DNA of 64,000 nt from Shewanella polaris (GTDB lineage: Bacteria; Pseudomonadota; Gammaproteobacteria; Enterobacterales; Shewanellaceae), in NCBI RefSeq assembly GCF_006385555.1, contig NZ_CP041036.1:3906001-3970000 (forward strand). The letters run 5' to 3'. The translations under genes were made by a program, and so were the position numbers. Shown here in pieces: positions 1 through 10,337 of this stretch. Under the pieces are notes generated by a model. That model had not been told where the DNA came from. It worked only from the letters and a program-made list of their open reading frames with translations, and searched no databases. Position 1 is the first letter of the stretch, and each line of letters opens with the position of its first letter.

Positions 1-2256
1 GGGTCTATAGCTGCTATCTAGCGCTGGCAGACCAATGATATTGTCACAATTGCCTTGCTTAGCCGCACCAGTGGTGCGATCAAAATAACCATTAATAACT
101 CCATTAACAGGGATCATACGTAAACTCAGTGGTGGGCGTTGTTGCAAAAATGCTTGATACACAGCCATTGCTCCACTACTACCGTACAAACCCGTTTTAC
201 TATTATCATCTTGGCCTACCCAAATGGCCGCTACGTTACGTTCATCAAAACCGGCAAACCATGAATCACGACTGTCATTACTGGTACCCGTTTTACCCGC
301 CAAACGCACCCCAGGAAAAGCGGCACCTAAACGCTTAGCTGTGCCATTACGTACCACTTGATTCATCGCATATTGGATTAAATAATCTGTCGCAGGATTG
401 ATCGCTTGGGATCCAGCCGCACGACTCACATCCAAAGCTTGATTTTGACTATCCAACACAGCGGTAATAGAGGTTAATTTACGGTAACGACCTCCATCAG
501 CCACAGTTTGGTAAACCTGCGCTACCATCAATGGCGAACCATTCACGGCACCTAGCAACATAGATGGATAAGGTGAAATATCATCAGCCCAACCCGATTT
601 TTGTAGTGTAGAAGCAACATTACTAACACCAACGGCTAAACCGACATTAACTGTGGGGACATTCATCGAATCTTTAAATGCAGTAAGCAGAGGCACTTGA
701 CCACTGAATTTCTTGTCAAAGTTCTTTGGTGACCATGTTTTACCTTGTTCATTTTTTAATGTTATCGGCTTATCTTCAACAGGTGTAGCCAAGGTGAATT
801 TATCACTTTGGTTTAATGCGCTGGCATATACAAAAGGTTTAATTAAAGAACCGATTGGACGACGAATTTCAACGGCACGGTTAAATCCTTCATAACCGGG
901 TACTTTATCGCCAACCATGGCCGCAATACCACCGCTGTACTTGTCGGTAACAACCATACCAACCTGAATATTTTTAGCGCGTTTATTTAACAAAGCCATC
1001 GTAGATGTCACCGCTTTTTCTGCTGCTTCCTGGGCCATTGGATCTAGTGTGGTATACACTTTAACGCCCGATTGTTGCAGTAACGAATCTCCATAACGAT
1101 CGCGGAGCTCTTGTTTCACAACAGCAAAAAATGCGGGTAATTTTTGATGCACCGATTTTTTTGCACTACGTAAGCCGATAGGCGACTCTGCAGCGGCCTT
1201 ATATTGCGCAACAGTAAGCTTATCATTTTCCATTAATATGCGTAAAACGAGGTCTCGTCGTTCTTGAGATCGTTCAGGGTAACGCCACGGATTGTAATAA
1301 GATGGCCCTTTAATTACCGCCACCAAAAAGGCTTGCTGCGATACCGTTAACTCACCCACAGGACGGCCAAAATAAAACTGTGAGGCTAAGCCCATGCCGT
1401 GTACACCACGAGACTTATCTTGCCCCATGTACACTTCATTTAGGTAGGCTTCTAAAATTTCATCCTTGCTGTAACGAAAATCAATAATCAGCGCCATTAA
1501 CGCTTCGCGTACTTTACGCACTATAGAGCGCTCACTGCTTAAAAAGAAGTTTTTGGCTAATTGCTGGGTCAACGTTGAACCGCCCTGCACAGTTCGGCCA
1601 GCAGTAATATTGACCATTGCCGCGCGGGCAATAGCTAAGGGATTAACCCCAAAATGATCATAAAAGCTACGGTCTTCCACTAAAATGAGTGCATCGATAA
1701 TAATGCTAGGGATCTCAGGACTTGGAACAAATAAACGATCTTCTCCGTCGCCAGCAACAATGCGGTCGAGTAATACAGGCTCTAGATGGAATACCGCCAA
1801 TTCACGCTTATCAGACATGCGAGTCACTGAACTCACCCCTTCAGAGTCAAAGCTAATCATTACGCGTTGCTCAGCTTGATTGCCTTCGGGATGTAAAAAA
1901 GGACGACGCCATAATTCAATACGAGTACTTGAAGCCGAAAACTCGCCAACTTGCCTTGGGTTAGCCACTTTTCGGTAACCAAGCAGTTTCAACTCTGCCA
2001 TTAATTGAGGATGGTTAATTGCCGCACCTGGGTATAGCGCCATTGAACGACTAAACACTTGAGCAGGTAAATGCCACTTTTGACCTTCAAATTTTTGCGC
2101 AATAATTTGGTCTAAATAAATCGCATAAAAACTGACCACGGCGGCACCCACAATGGCTAATTTCCACGTGAGTGACCAGATTTTACGCCACAATGATGAA
2201 CCACGTTTTTTTGCTGTGGCCGAAGACTTTTTATTTTTTCTGGTTTTTTTTGTCAT
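1..2256 (-). CDS. mrcB: Penicillin-binding protein 1b (bifunctional glycosyltransferase/transpeptidase), C-terminus cut by window edge
   Basis: Class A PBP that polymerises lipid II glycan strands and cross-links stem peptides in the periplasm. The start is the ATG at 2256 (MTKKTRKNKK). A basic cytoplasmic tail is followed by one membrane anchor at about residues 27-47. A UB2H-like region follows, then the GT51 domain with the catalytic Glu of the EDRSF motif near residue 194. The transpeptidase domain has the SxxK serine in SLIK near residue 470, an SMN box, and KTGT near residue 655. The reading frame is open to base 1 after 752 codons, so only a short C-terminal tail is probably missing. 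It sits next to hrpB, as in E. coli. The transcript reads out of the window. Identity is firm; only completeness is unknown. Confidence 0.96.
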   Translation of the reverse strand, partial: MTKKTRKNKKSSATAKKRGSSLWRKIWSLTWKLAIVGAAVVSFYAIYLDQIIAQKFEGQKWHLPAQVFSRSMALYPGAAINHPQLMAELKLLGYRKVANPRQVGEFSASSTRIELWRRPFLHPEGNQAEQRVMISFDSEGVSSVTRMSDKRELAVFHLEPVLLDRIVAGDGEDRLFVPSPEIPSIIIDALILVEDRSFYDHFGVNPLAIARAAMVNITAGRTVQGGSTLTQQLAKNFFLSSERSIVRKVREALMALIIDFRYSKDEILEAYLNEVYMGQDKSRGVHGMGLASQFYFGRPVGELTVSQQAFLVAVIKGPSYYNPWRYPERSQERRDLVLRILMENDKLTVAQYKAAAESPIGLRSAKKSVHQKLPAFFAVVKQELRDRYGDSLLQQSGVKVYTTLDPMAQEAAEKAVTSTMALLNKRAKNIQVGMVVTDKYSGGIAAMVGDKVPGYEGFNRAVEIRRPIGSLIKPFVYASALNQSDKFTLATPVEDKPITLKNEQGKTWSPKNFDKKFSGQVPLLTAFKDSMNVPTVNVGLAVGVSNVASTLQKSGWADDISPYPSMLLGAVNGSPLMVAQVYQTVADGGRYRKLTSITAVLDSQNQALDVSRAAGSQAINPATDYLIQYAMNQVVRNGTAKRLGAAFPGVRLAGKTGTSNDSRDSWFAGFDERNVAAIWVGQDDNSKTGLYGSSGAMAVYQAFLQQRPPLSLRMIPVNGVINGYFDRTTGAAKQGNCDNIIGLPALDSSYRP

Positions 2257-2324
2257 AACTGATTGATTCGTTTTCCATATAATCCTGAAATATGTATATA
2301 TTGCTAATAAATGCTATCGCTTAT

Positions 2325-4871
2325 TTACATGCCAGGCGTTTTCTTTTTAGTATATTTGGTTGCTACTGTGTTCACAGGATCATCTGGCCATAAATGCCTT
2401 GGATAACGACCGCGCATTTCTTTTTTTACATCCATATAAGGACCTTGCCAAAAACTTGCTAAATCAGCTGTGGCTGCTAATGGTCTTTGTGCTGGCGATA
2501 ATAGCTCCATTGTCACCGTCATTTTGCCGTGTAATATGGTCGGGCTTTGCGCTAAGCCTAACGCTTCTTGCAATCGTACACTTAATAAAGCTCGCCCTTG
2601 TTGTTCGGCGTTATGATAAAAATGCCCATCAACATCTAATGGCATCTGGTAACGAATAGGGGCACGAGTGCCTGTTGCCATCGGCCAATGTGTCGGCACC
2701 AATTGTTCTAATAGCTGTTGCTGTTGCCAGTTGAGTAAGTTTTTCACCAACCCATAAGCACCAACCTTAGTTAACGCGGCCAGTGAGCGAATGTTATCTA
2801 AATAGGGCCCAAGCCAATCTTCTAGTGTCGCTAATAAATGCTCATCGGTTAAGCAAGGCCAATCATGCTCTGGTGTAAAATGACGTGCTAATTCAACCCG
2901 ATATTGTAACTGGATTAATTTGTCATCACGATTAAGAATTGTTAACCCTTTAATGCGGACCTGTTCCAATAATGCGGCGATAATCTGTGCGGGCTCTGGT
3001 GTAATTCCAGTATCGGTTTTAATAATAACCTCACCGATTTTGGTATGTTTTTCAGCAAAAAACCGCCCTTTTGCTTCATCCCAACCACCGTGAATGTGAG
3101 TGGTTACTAACGAAGCAAGCTCTGCCGTAAATAAGCGTTCATCCAATTTGGTAGCAAGGTACACTTGGCCGGCATTACGCCCTTGAGTTTCTTGAAAGTC
3201 AGCGACCACTAACCAAGGTTCATGAGCCAAACTATCATCGGCATTGATCACCACACCAGTACCATTACTCAATAAAAAGCCTTCATGACCACGGGCTTTG
3301 GCAATACGATCTGGGTAAGCAAGTGCTAACAAATAACTAATATCACGTGTGGATGCATTACGTATTGCTTCATTTACCTGTCCCGATATCGCCAAAGATT
3401 GCTGCCATTGTCTTACTTGTTGTTTAATCTGTCCCTGCAAAGCCTCGGTCAAATAATGATGAATATCAGCGCCTTTTTTCGGTAATCCACGGGCTTCAAT
3501 AATGCCTGCTAAAACGCATGCTAACAGACAAAGCTGTGGCTGATTGTCTTGCAAAGCAAGTTGTTTAGCTTTAAGCAGCATATGCGCTAAGCGCGGATGG
3601 CAACCTAATGCATAAGCCTCTCGACCAAGTGGTGTTAACTTATGTTGCTGGTCAATTAATTCCAATTGAATGAGTAACCGCCAAGCAACTTGTTCATGGA
3701 TCTGCGGCGGTGGTGTGAGCAGCGATAATTCGGCAAATGATTTAGCCCCCCAATTGGCACAATCAAGCGCCATTGCAGTGAGCTCTGCTTGAGTGATTTC
3801 GGGTTCATCAACGTTACGCATTCGCCCTTGCTCTTCTTGGCTCCACAAACGCACGCAATAACCAGCTGCTAAACGCCCTGCACGGCCACTACGCTGAATT
3901 GCCGAGGCTTGGCTAATACGCTTAAGCCCTAAGCGTGTCACGCCGGTTTTAGGGTTAAAACTCGCTTCACGTCGATAACCACTGTCTATGACAAGGGTAA
4001 TACCTTCAATCGTTAAACTTGATTCAGCCACATTGGTCGCGAGGACGATTTTACGTTTACCCGGTTCTGCAGCGCGAATGGCGAGATCTTGCTCCGCTGA
4101 CGACAAGTCGCCATACATAGGACAAATAAGCCATGATGCATCCAAACGCTGACGTAATAGTCCGGCTAATTTACGGATCTCACCTTTACCAGGTAAAAAT
4201 GCGAGCACACTACCTTGCTGATATGGCGTTAGATTGGAGTCTGAAATGATATCGATGATCACACGAGACATGTGCGTTAGCCACATCTGTTGGCTAGGGC
4301 AAGGTTGATAAGCAATCTCAACGGCAAAACTACGGCCATCGCTGTGTATTTTCGCAGCATCAGGCATCAAGGTGTCTAATGGCAAACCCGACAAGGTGGC
4401 TGACATAGCAATAATGTGTAAATCGTCACGTAATGATTGCTGTACTTCCAATGCTAAAGCCAAGCCTAAATCGGTAGGGAGGTGACGCTCGTGAATTTCA
4501 TCGAAAATAATCACATCAATCCCACTCAGTTCAGGATCTTGCTGGATCATTCGGGTCAAAATACCTTCGGTAACAATTTCTAAACGAGTATCTGCGCTGA
4601 CTTTTGACTCGCCGCGCACACGATAACCCACCAGTTGCCCAACTGGTTGTCCCAATTGTTTAGCGATAAATTGTGCAACATTTCTGGCGGCGACTCGACG
4701 AGGTTCAAGCATCAGAATTTTGCCACTAATTTCAGGCCAAGCTAACATGGCCAATGGCAATGCCGTTGATTTACCCGCGCCGGTAGGTGCTTCAAGAATA
4801 ATCTGTGAATGGGTGGCAAACTGCTCGCGTAATGCGTTGAGCACCGCGTGAATAGGTAATTTAGTGGTCAT
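2325..4871 (-). CDS. hrpB: ATP-dependent RNA helicase-like protein HrpB
   Basis: DEAH-family helicase of the HrpB branch; its cellular role in bacteria is poorly defined. Walker A (GAGKST) lies near the N-terminus, followed by the DEIH box, the SAT motif (MSATLSG) and motif VI (QRSGRAGR). The HrpB-type C-terminal region follows. I chose the ATG at 4871, giving 848 residues beginning MTTKLPIHAVL, because the family starts right at this amphipathic segment. The frame stays open to a TTG at 4910, which would add 13 residues with no family support. Neither start has a clear Shine-Dalgarno. It lies between mrcB and, after an inserted c-di-GMP gene, thpR, which is the E. coli order with one insertion. 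Confidence 0.95.
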   Translation of the reverse strand: MTTKLPIHAVLNALREQFATHSQIILEAPTGAGKSTALPLAMLAWPEISGKILMLEPRRVAARNVAQFIAKQLGQPVGQLVGYRVRGESKVSADTRLEIVTEGILTRMIQQDPELSGIDVIIFDEIHERHLPTDLGLALALEVQQSLRDDLHIIAMSATLSGLPLDTLMPDAAKIHSDGRSFAVEIAYQPCPSQQMWLTHMSRVIIDIISDSNLTPYQQGSVLAFLPGKGEIRKLAGLLRQRLDASWLICPMYGDLSSAEQDLAIRAAEPGKRKIVLATNVAESSLTIEGITLVIDSGYRREASFNPKTGVTRLGLKRISQASAIQRSGRAGRLAAGYCVRLWSQEEQGRMRNVDEPEITQAELTAMALDCANWGAKSFAELSLLTPPPQIHEQVAWRLLIQLELIDQQHKLTPLGREAYALGCHPRLAHMLLKAKQLALQDNQPQLCLLACVLAGIIEARGLPKKGADIHHYLTEALQGQIKQQVRQWQQSLAISGQVNEAIRNASTRDISYLLALAYPDRIAKARGHEGFLLSNGTGVVINADDSLAHEPWLVVADFQETQGRNAGQVYLATKLDERLFTAELASLVTTHIHGGWDEAKGRFFAEKHTKIGEVIIKTDTGITPEPAQIIAALLEQVRIKGLTILNRDDKLIQLQYRVELARHFTPEHDWPCLTDEHLLATLEDWLGPYLDNIRSLAALTKVGAYGLVKNLLNWQQQQLLEQLVPTHWPMATGTRAPIRYQMPLDVDGHFYHNAEQQGRALLSVRLQEALGLAQSPTILHGKMTVTMELLSPAQRPLAATADLASFWQGPYMDVKKEMRGRYPRHLWPDDPVNTVATKYTKKKTPGM

Positions 4872-5037
4872 CAATGATTCTATTTGCGGCAATGCTTGTT
4901 TTGAGGTCAAGGATATTAACTTTTACGGCAATTTTCTAAGGTTCATTCTACCCACAATTGCACCGAAGTGTCATTAACTGCCGGTTTCACGAGTCAATTA
5001 ATCATCTTTGACCATCAGATCACTTTATTGACTCAAT

Positions 5038-7299
5038 TTATGTTAACCAGGGTGTCCGTAAACCACTCTGTAATTCTGCTAATCGGGTCGGTTTATTAAT
5101 GGCATAACCTTGAGCATAATCGACACCAATATTTTTCAGGTATACACCAATTTCGGTGTTTTCCACAAACTCTGCAATCACTTCAAAGTCCATGTCTTTA
5201 CCAAGCTGACAAATGGCTGAAACAATGGCTTTATCACTGCGGTTTTCACATAAATTCACCACAAATTGGCCATCAATTTTAACATAATCTACGTCAAGGC
5301 ATTTCAAATAAGCAAAGCTGGAAAAACCAGAACCAAAATCATCTAAAGCAATTTTACACCCAAAAGGTTCCAGTAAATCGATTAATCCTGTGGCTTGATC
5401 TAACTGGCTTACCGCGGCTGTTTCGGTAATTTCAAAACATAATTTACTCACTAGCTCAGGTTCTACCATCAAGCGCATTTCGAGCCAATTCATAAATTCT
5501 TTATCCGCAAGCGACATAGCTGATAAATTTACCGACACCATAGAAAGTTGCTTCCAGATGGCTAAATTATTGCCACCCCACTTCAATAAATGGTCAATGA
5601 CCCATTTATCGACTCGTGGCGCTAAGTTATAACGTTCGGCTGCAGGTAAAAATACACCTGGTGATATATATTGGCCATCGCTTTGTACCATACGCAGCAA
5701 GATTTCCATGTGAATACCAGTCTCGGGTTTATCTAGCGGCTCAATTAATTGATAAAATAATTCAAACTGATTTAAGGCTAACGCTCCTGTAATATCAACA
5801 GAAGCAAGCATTTGGTTATACATGAAGTGCATTTGTGGGTCTTCAGGATTATAAAAATGCCAACAATTGCGACCTTTTTCTTTGGCTAATCGGCAAGCTG
5901 CATCCGCTTTACTCATAACGCCATAAATATCAGGATCAGCATAATCTACCTTGGCGATCCCAATACTGGCACTGATATTATGCTTAATACCTTTCCAAAT
6001 AAATTCATGGTCAAATAATTGCTGACAAATCCGTTTAGCCACTTGTTGTGATGATGACATATCTGAGTAATGCATCAATAATCCAAACTCATCGCCGCCT
6101 AAACGTGCAACAACATCACCTTTACGCAGTAATTGTTTTAATCGTGTCGCCACTTGTTGTAGCAGTATGTCACCAGCTTGATGTCCGCTTAAATCATTCA
6201 CAACCTGAAATTGATCTAAATCGATAAACGCTATACAAGCAGGTACTTGATCTTCTTCATGTAATAGTTCTTCAAGCATGTTTTCAAACTGCAACCGATT
6301 GGGTAATCCAGTTAACACATCATAATTTGAATGAAACGACAATTCATCGGTAAGTCGGTAACGCTCAGTCACATCTTCAATCATTAACAATAACTGCTGT
6401 TGCTGATTAAGAGCCTGACAAAAACTAAACTTATACCACTTAATTTGAACTCCATTTCGTAGCGGCACTTCACACCAAGCTTGGCGTAAAATCCCTTCAC
6501 GAACAATATGCAATGTATCAAGTAGCAGTGGATGATCGTCTTCACGTAATAAGTTAAATAAACTCTGCCCTATGGTTATAGGTAAACTATGTTTACTCAC
6601 CCCATTTTGCAGTACCACATTATCGTGTAAATCAATCAGCGCACATGGCATAGGCAATAATTGAAATAACTCTTGATACTGCTTATTTTTGTTATCAAAT
6701 AGCACTGCTAAACGTCGTAACTCTAATGAAGACGCTAGTTGATATGCTGTGTCTTCAAGTAAATTGAGTACAAATTGACATGGATCGTCATACTGATTGG
6801 CCACAGGATTAGTATCTGATGCACACAAGGTCCCAAGTACAACCTTAACATTACCCACCTGTAATACTGAGCTTAATCCAAGATGTTTGCAGTCAATATC
6901 AAGGTCATCAAATATCTCTAAAAGCGGGATTAATATTGGATTGTCGGCAGCGATTAACTCTTGTTCGGCTAAAGAAGCATAAATAATAGGTTGATGATTG
7001 CAGAGTATGGATTCAAATAAAGGAAAGTTATCTTGAAGCTGTTGATTAAAAAGTGGTTCTGATGTGGATGATGCACCAAAATAACTGACACATTGTTGTT
7101 CAGTGGTATCGATTATATCACTATCAACTGCGAATAATTTATCATATTGACTAGTCAACACAAATGCAGCAGTGCATTCCATTCTTTTGCAAACTAATTG
7201 CAGAGCCTGATTAAGCAGTGATAACACCGAAGTATTATTGCCTTCAATAGGTCCATCAGTAAAAACGCTTTTCAATAGTTGCTGGGTACTATTGGTCAT
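5038..7299 (-). CDS. Diguanylate cyclase/phosphodiesterase with GAF- and PAS-like N-terminal regions
   Basis: A 753-residue cytoplasmic signalling protein with no membrane helix that I can see. The N-terminal part (about 10-200) looks like a GAF-type sensor and a PAS-like segment follows (about 205-320). The GGDEF domain has an intact GGDEF at residues 401-405, preceded five residues earlier by RKGD, a canonical RxxD inhibitory site. The C-terminal EAL domain carries EIL instead of EAL at 532-534, but keeps the DDFGSGFS loop (about 655) and the later KIDGQFV motif. It could therefore make and degrade c-di-GMP, or act mainly as one of the two. It is inserted between hrpB and thpR relative to E. 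coli. The ligand of the sensor region cannot be told from the sequence. Confidence 0.9.
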   Translation of the reverse strand: MTNSTQQLLKSVFTDGPIEGNNTSVLSLLNQALQLVCKRMECTAAFVLTSQYDKLFAVDSDIIDTTEQQCVSYFGASSTSEPLFNQQLQDNFPLFESILCNHQPIIYASLAEQELIAADNPILIPLLEIFDDLDIDCKHLGLSSVLQVGNVKVVLGTLCASDTNPVANQYDDPCQFVLNLLEDTAYQLASSLELRRLAVLFDNKNKQYQELFQLLPMPCALIDLHDNVVLQNGVSKHSLPITIGQSLFNLLREDDHPLLLDTLHIVREGILRQAWCEVPLRNGVQIKWYKFSFCQALNQQQQLLLMIEDVTERYRLTDELSFHSNYDVLTGLPNRLQFENMLEELLHEEDQVPACIAFIDLDQFQVVNDLSGHQAGDILLQQVATRLKQLLRKGDVVARLGGDEFGLLMHYSDMSSSQQVAKRICQQLFDHEFIWKGIKHNISASIGIAKVDYADPDIYGVMSKADAACRLAKEKGRNCWHFYNPEDPQMHFMYNQMLASVDITGALALNQFELFYQLIEPLDKPETGIHMEILLRMVQSDGQYISPGVFLPAAERYNLAPRVDKWVIDHLLKWGGNNLAIWKQLSMVSVNLSAMSLADKEFMNWLEMRLMVEPELVSKLCFEITETAAVSQLDQATGLIDLLEPFGCKIALDDFGSGFSSFAYLKCLDVDYVKIDGQFVVNLCENRSDKAIVSAICQLGKDMDFEVIAEFVENTEIGVYLKNIGVDYAQGYAINKPTRLAELQSGLRTPWLT

Positions 7300-7491
7300 T
7301 CATCAACTCAGTTAAGGTTAGCAATTCAATTTGCTGGGAATAAAGTCACTTATCACATGGAGCTTATCGCTAAAGATAAGTACCATATTGGTTAAATAGT
7401 TAACTGATAATGTGATAAATTTTTACATTAAGTGCTATTAATAATCTATTCACGCTTATGTTTCAACCCAACTGATCACAGGCTCAACCGA

Positions 7492-8040
7492 ATGCAATCA
7501 TGTCCATCAACAAGATTATTTGTGGGCTTTAGTTTAGATGAACCACAAACACAAAAAATATTACATTTACAACAATCACTTAAACATAAAACAGACACTA
7601 ACCCCGCAATGGTTTTAGCACACAATTTACATCTAACATTAGGCTTTTTCGGTTCAGTAGATCCGACCAGTTACGCTGATATTCTTACCGCTATAGAACA
7701 AATGCCAAAGACCAAATTTAGCCAAACTATCGATACCTTAGATTGGTGGCAAGCTGCAAAAACAATCTGCTTAAAAGGACAGGCCTGTGCATCATTGCAC
7801 ACTATGGCTGATGCCGTTAGGAGAATTGCAGATATTCACCAACTCGCAAAAAATCAATATGACTATATTCCACATATTAGTCTATTTCGCGGGGTGACAT
7901 CGGTATCACTGCCAAAAACTAAACCGAACATTCAACTCACCATTGCACCGAGCCATTTACATTTATATCAATCGACTCGTCAGCACAATAATGTTCATTA
8001 TACGATATTAAAAAGTTGGCCTTTAAAGCTCAAAGAATAA
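7492..8040 (+). CDS. thpR: RNA 2',3'-cyclic phosphodiesterase (LigT/ThpR, 2H superfamily)
   Basis: Two-histidine phosphoesterase that opens 2',3'-cyclic phosphates on RNA. Both catalytic HxT/S motifs are present: HLTL (His47, Thr49) and HISL (His128, Ser130). The start at 7492 (MQSCPSTRLF) is preferred over an in-frame ATG at 7432, because an AGG lies about 9 bases upstream and the family begins just before the RLFVGF strand. This gives 182 residues, a normal length. It converges on pepB, with a shared terminator between them. The position near hrpB and sfsA matches E. coli. Confidence 0.92.
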   Translation: MQSCPSTRLFVGFSLDEPQTQKILHLQQSLKHKTDTNPAMVLAHNLHLTLGFFGSVDPTSYADILTAIEQMPKTKFSQTIDTLDWWQAAKTICLKGQACASLHTMADAVRRIADIHQLAKNQYDYIPHISLFRGVTSVSLPKTKPNIQLTIAPSHLHLYQSTRQHNNVHYTILKSWPLKLKE

Positions 8041-8048
8041 AAAAAACC

Positions 8049-8078
8049 GCCGTCACATAAGGTGAACGACGGCTTTGT
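8049..8078. terminator. Bidirectional terminator between thpR and pepB
   Basis: The 6-bp GC-rich arms GCCGTC (8049-8054) and GACGGC (8068-8073) enclose a 13-base loop. An A-run lies on the left (8041-8046) and a short T-run on the right, so it can serve both convergent genes. Confidence 0.75.
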
Positions 8079-8093
8079 CACGCTCAAAAATAA

Positions 8094-9368
8094 TTAGTCT
8101 TTCAATAACTCAGCTATCGTCAATACGCCATGAGTTGTGGCACCTGCGCCCCACAATGGTGATGCAGATGATTCAAATGCAGCCGCTAAATCAACATGCA
8201 ACCAATTTGCTTCTGGCGACACAAAACGCCATAAGAACCCAGCAGCATTTGATGCACCGCCCGCGCCACCACCTTTGGTTGGTCGGCTATTAGCCGTATC
8301 GGCATAAGCTGATGGACACATATCTTTATGCCAAGCATCTAACGGCAACGGCCATACATTCTCAGATACTGCAGCAGCGCTCTTTTGTGCTAATTGCAAT
8401 GTCGCCATTTGTGGTGAAAAAATCGCATTATAATTTGAACCTACCGCCATCACAGCAGCACCGGTTAATGTTGCAGCATCAATAATTAAACCTGCACCTG
8501 TTTCTGACGCGGCTTGTAAACCATCAGCCAGTACTAAACGCCCTTCAGCGTCAGTATTAACCACTTCAACCGTAGTACCATTTTTATACGTTAAAATGTC
8601 ACCTAATTTAAAGGCTCGACCGCTGATTAGATTTTCCGCACAACAAAGGAATAGCTTAACGCGTTTATTTAACCCCTCCTTCATCGCCAATCCCAACGCA
8701 GCAGTAACAGTTGCTGCGCCGCCCATGTCGCATTTCATTGCTAACATGCCTTCTGACGACTTCAAGCTATAACCGCCAGAGTCAAATGTAATGCCTTTAC
8801 CCACTAAAGCCACAGATACCGGTGCATCAGCGCCTAATGGATTAAAGTCGAGCTCTAACAACGCAGGAGGACGTTCACTACCACGACCAACAGCATGAAT
8901 ACCGACCCATTTTTTCTCTAATAATTCTTGGCCTTCAACAATAGTAAAACTGACATGGTCGCCACCAATATTTTTTAACCAAGACGCAGCTTGATTAGCC
9001 AAAGACAACGGCGATAAATCTTCAGGGGTATCATTAATTAATTTACGGGCAAACTGGGCTGCTACAGCACGATGGTTCAACGTCTCTTTGTCAGCATCGC
9101 TGCCACACCAGTCCACTTGATATCCTGTTTTAGCCGTAGCAAAACCTTGCGCAAATGCCCACTGTGAATGCAAATTCCATAAACCACCCTCTAGCTGCAC
9201 ATAATTGATGCCTTGAGTGCGAATTTTTCTTGCAGCCATTTGCACTTGTCGCAGTTCATCGCCACCCGATAAATGGATAGTCGCCTTAGTACCTTGATAA
9301 GTGACATCAGCTTTACCCCAATGTTCTGCAGGGGCTTCGGTGGTGAGAGTAACGGTCATAATATTCAT
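8094..9368 (-). CDS. pepB: Peptidase B (M17 leucyl aminopeptidase family)
   Basis: Cytosolic dinuclear-metal aminopeptidase that removes N-terminal residues from peptides. The metal and active-site motifs are intact: GKGITFDSGG (Lys and Asp ligands near 191-196) and NTDAEGRL (about 271-278). Similarity to E. coli PepB as recalled extends through the short N-terminal domain and exceeds that to PepA. The ATG at 9368 (MNIMTVTL) has AAGGGA about 6 bases upstream. A longer form from 9401 lacks a ribosome-binding site. Length from 9368 is 424 residues, close to the family. It is inserted here relative to E. coli, where pepB lies near the isc genes, and is divergent from sfsA. Confidence 0.94.
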   Translation of the reverse strand: MNIMTVTLTTEAPAEHWGKADVTYQGTKATIHLSGGDELRQVQMAARKIRTQGINYVQLEGGLWNLHSQWAFAQGFATAKTGYQVDWCGSDADKETLNHRAVAAQFARKLINDTPEDLSPLSLANQAASWLKNIGGDHVSFTIVEGQELLEKKWVGIHAVGRGSERPPALLELDFNPLGADAPVSVALVGKGITFDSGGYSLKSSEGMLAMKCDMGGAATVTAALGLAMKEGLNKRVKLFLCCAENLISGRAFKLGDILTYKNGTTVEVVNTDAEGRLVLADGLQAASETGAGLIIDAATLTGAAVMAVGSNYNAIFSPQMATLQLAQKSAAAVSENVWPLPLDAWHKDMCPSAYADTANSRPTKGGGAGGASNAAGFLWRFVSPEANWLHVDLAAAFESSASPLWGAGATTHGVLTIAELLKD

Positions 9369-9512
9369 AATAATCCCTTGTAGTAAGTCTAAAAACACCA
9401 ATACTCGTGTTTAATCACGAGTCAATGGCAGTAGTGTAGACAAAACATAATCGATAAACCAAGCTAAAGTTTGTTAGCATAGTTGTAAATCAACTCATCA
9501 AATGAGTCATCG

Positions 9513-10217
9513 ATGCAATTTACTCCCAAATTAGAATCCGGTGTATTAATTAAACGTTATAAACGCTTCCTTGCAGATATTGAACTGCTTAATGGACAAG
9601 AAATCACCATTCATTGCCCTAATACTGGTTCAATGAAAAACTGTTTATTTCCAGGTGAAAAAGTATGGTTTTCCACCTCTGATAATCCCAAACGTAAATA
9701 TGCCCACACTTGGGAATTGATGCAGACAGATCAGCAACAACTTATCGGGATTAATACTGGACGAGCCAATGCTCTTGCAGAAGAAGCCATTAATCGACAA
9801 GTGATACCTGAGCTACTAGGTTATGACAGCCTAAAACGTGAAGTAAAATACGGCAATGAAAACAGCCGTATCGATATTTTACTCACTAGCCAAAACCAAC
9901 CAGACTGTTATATTGAAGTGAAGAGTTGTACTTTACTAGAACAGCAGATGGGCTATTTCCCAGATGCTGTGACCACTCGAGGACAAAAGCACCTACGAGA
10001 GTTAATGCACATGGCTGAATTAGGACACCGTGCGGTATTATTGTTTGTGGTACAACACAGTGGTATAAATTGCGTAAAACCCGCACGACATATCGATCCA
10101 CAGTATGCTGATTTACTTCAACAAGCAGTATTAGAGGGGGTTGAAGTGTTAGCGTATAAAACTGACCTTTCACCATTAGAAAGTCAGATAACGACTTCAT
10201 GTAAAGTGATGGTGTAA
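9513..10217 (+). CDS. sfsA: SfsA family DNA-binding/nuclease-fold protein
   Basis: SfsA, first described as a stimulator of sugar fermentation genes. The family combines an N-terminal OB-like DNA-binding region with a PD-(D/E)xK nuclease-like fold. The 234-residue length is typical. The core RIDIL...YIEVKS (about residues 118-138) carries the acidic residues and lysine of the nuclease-type fold. It precedes dksA, as in E. coli. Its biochemical role is not settled. The ATG at 9513 follows a weak GAG purine element. Confidence 0.94.
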   Translation: MQFTPKLESGVLIKRYKRFLADIELLNGQEITIHCPNTGSMKNCLFPGEKVWFSTSDNPKRKYAHTWELMQTDQQQLIGINTGRANALAEEAINRQVIPELLGYDSLKREVKYGNENSRIDILLTSQNQPDCYIEVKSCTLLEQQMGYFPDAVTTRGQKHLRELMHMAELGHRAVLLFVVQHSGINCVKPARHIDPQYADLLQQAVLEGVEVLAYKTDLSPLESQITTSCKVMV

Positions 10218-10252
10218 ATCAAAGAAAAAGTGAAAATAAAAAAGTAAAAAAT

Positions 10253-10281
10253 TTGCCACGCTGTAGAGTTTCTGTTATAGA
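10253..10281 (+). promoter_or_regulatory. Sigma-70-type promoter of dksA
   Basis: TTGCCA at 10253-10258 and TATAGA at 10276-10281 are separated by exactly 17 bases. A GC-rich stretch (AGCGGCCG) follows at the expected discriminator/start site. This discriminator type is often sensitive to ppGpp/DksA, which would fit feedback on dksA, but that is inference. Confidence 0.6.
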
Positions 10282-10337
10282 TAGCGGCCGTAAATTTAAG
10301 ACGCCCTTAAAACGCAAATTATTACAGGAGATGCGTT

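Noticed and set aside
2360..2659. Hydrophobic open frame on the plus strand inside hrpB
   Set aside because: It is a reverse-strand shadow of a conserved helicase gene with no ribosome-binding site, and its hydrophobicity arises from the complementary codons.
9886..10200. 104-codon minus-strand frame inside sfsA
   Set aside because: It is antisense to a complete, conserved sfsA and lacks a start signal.
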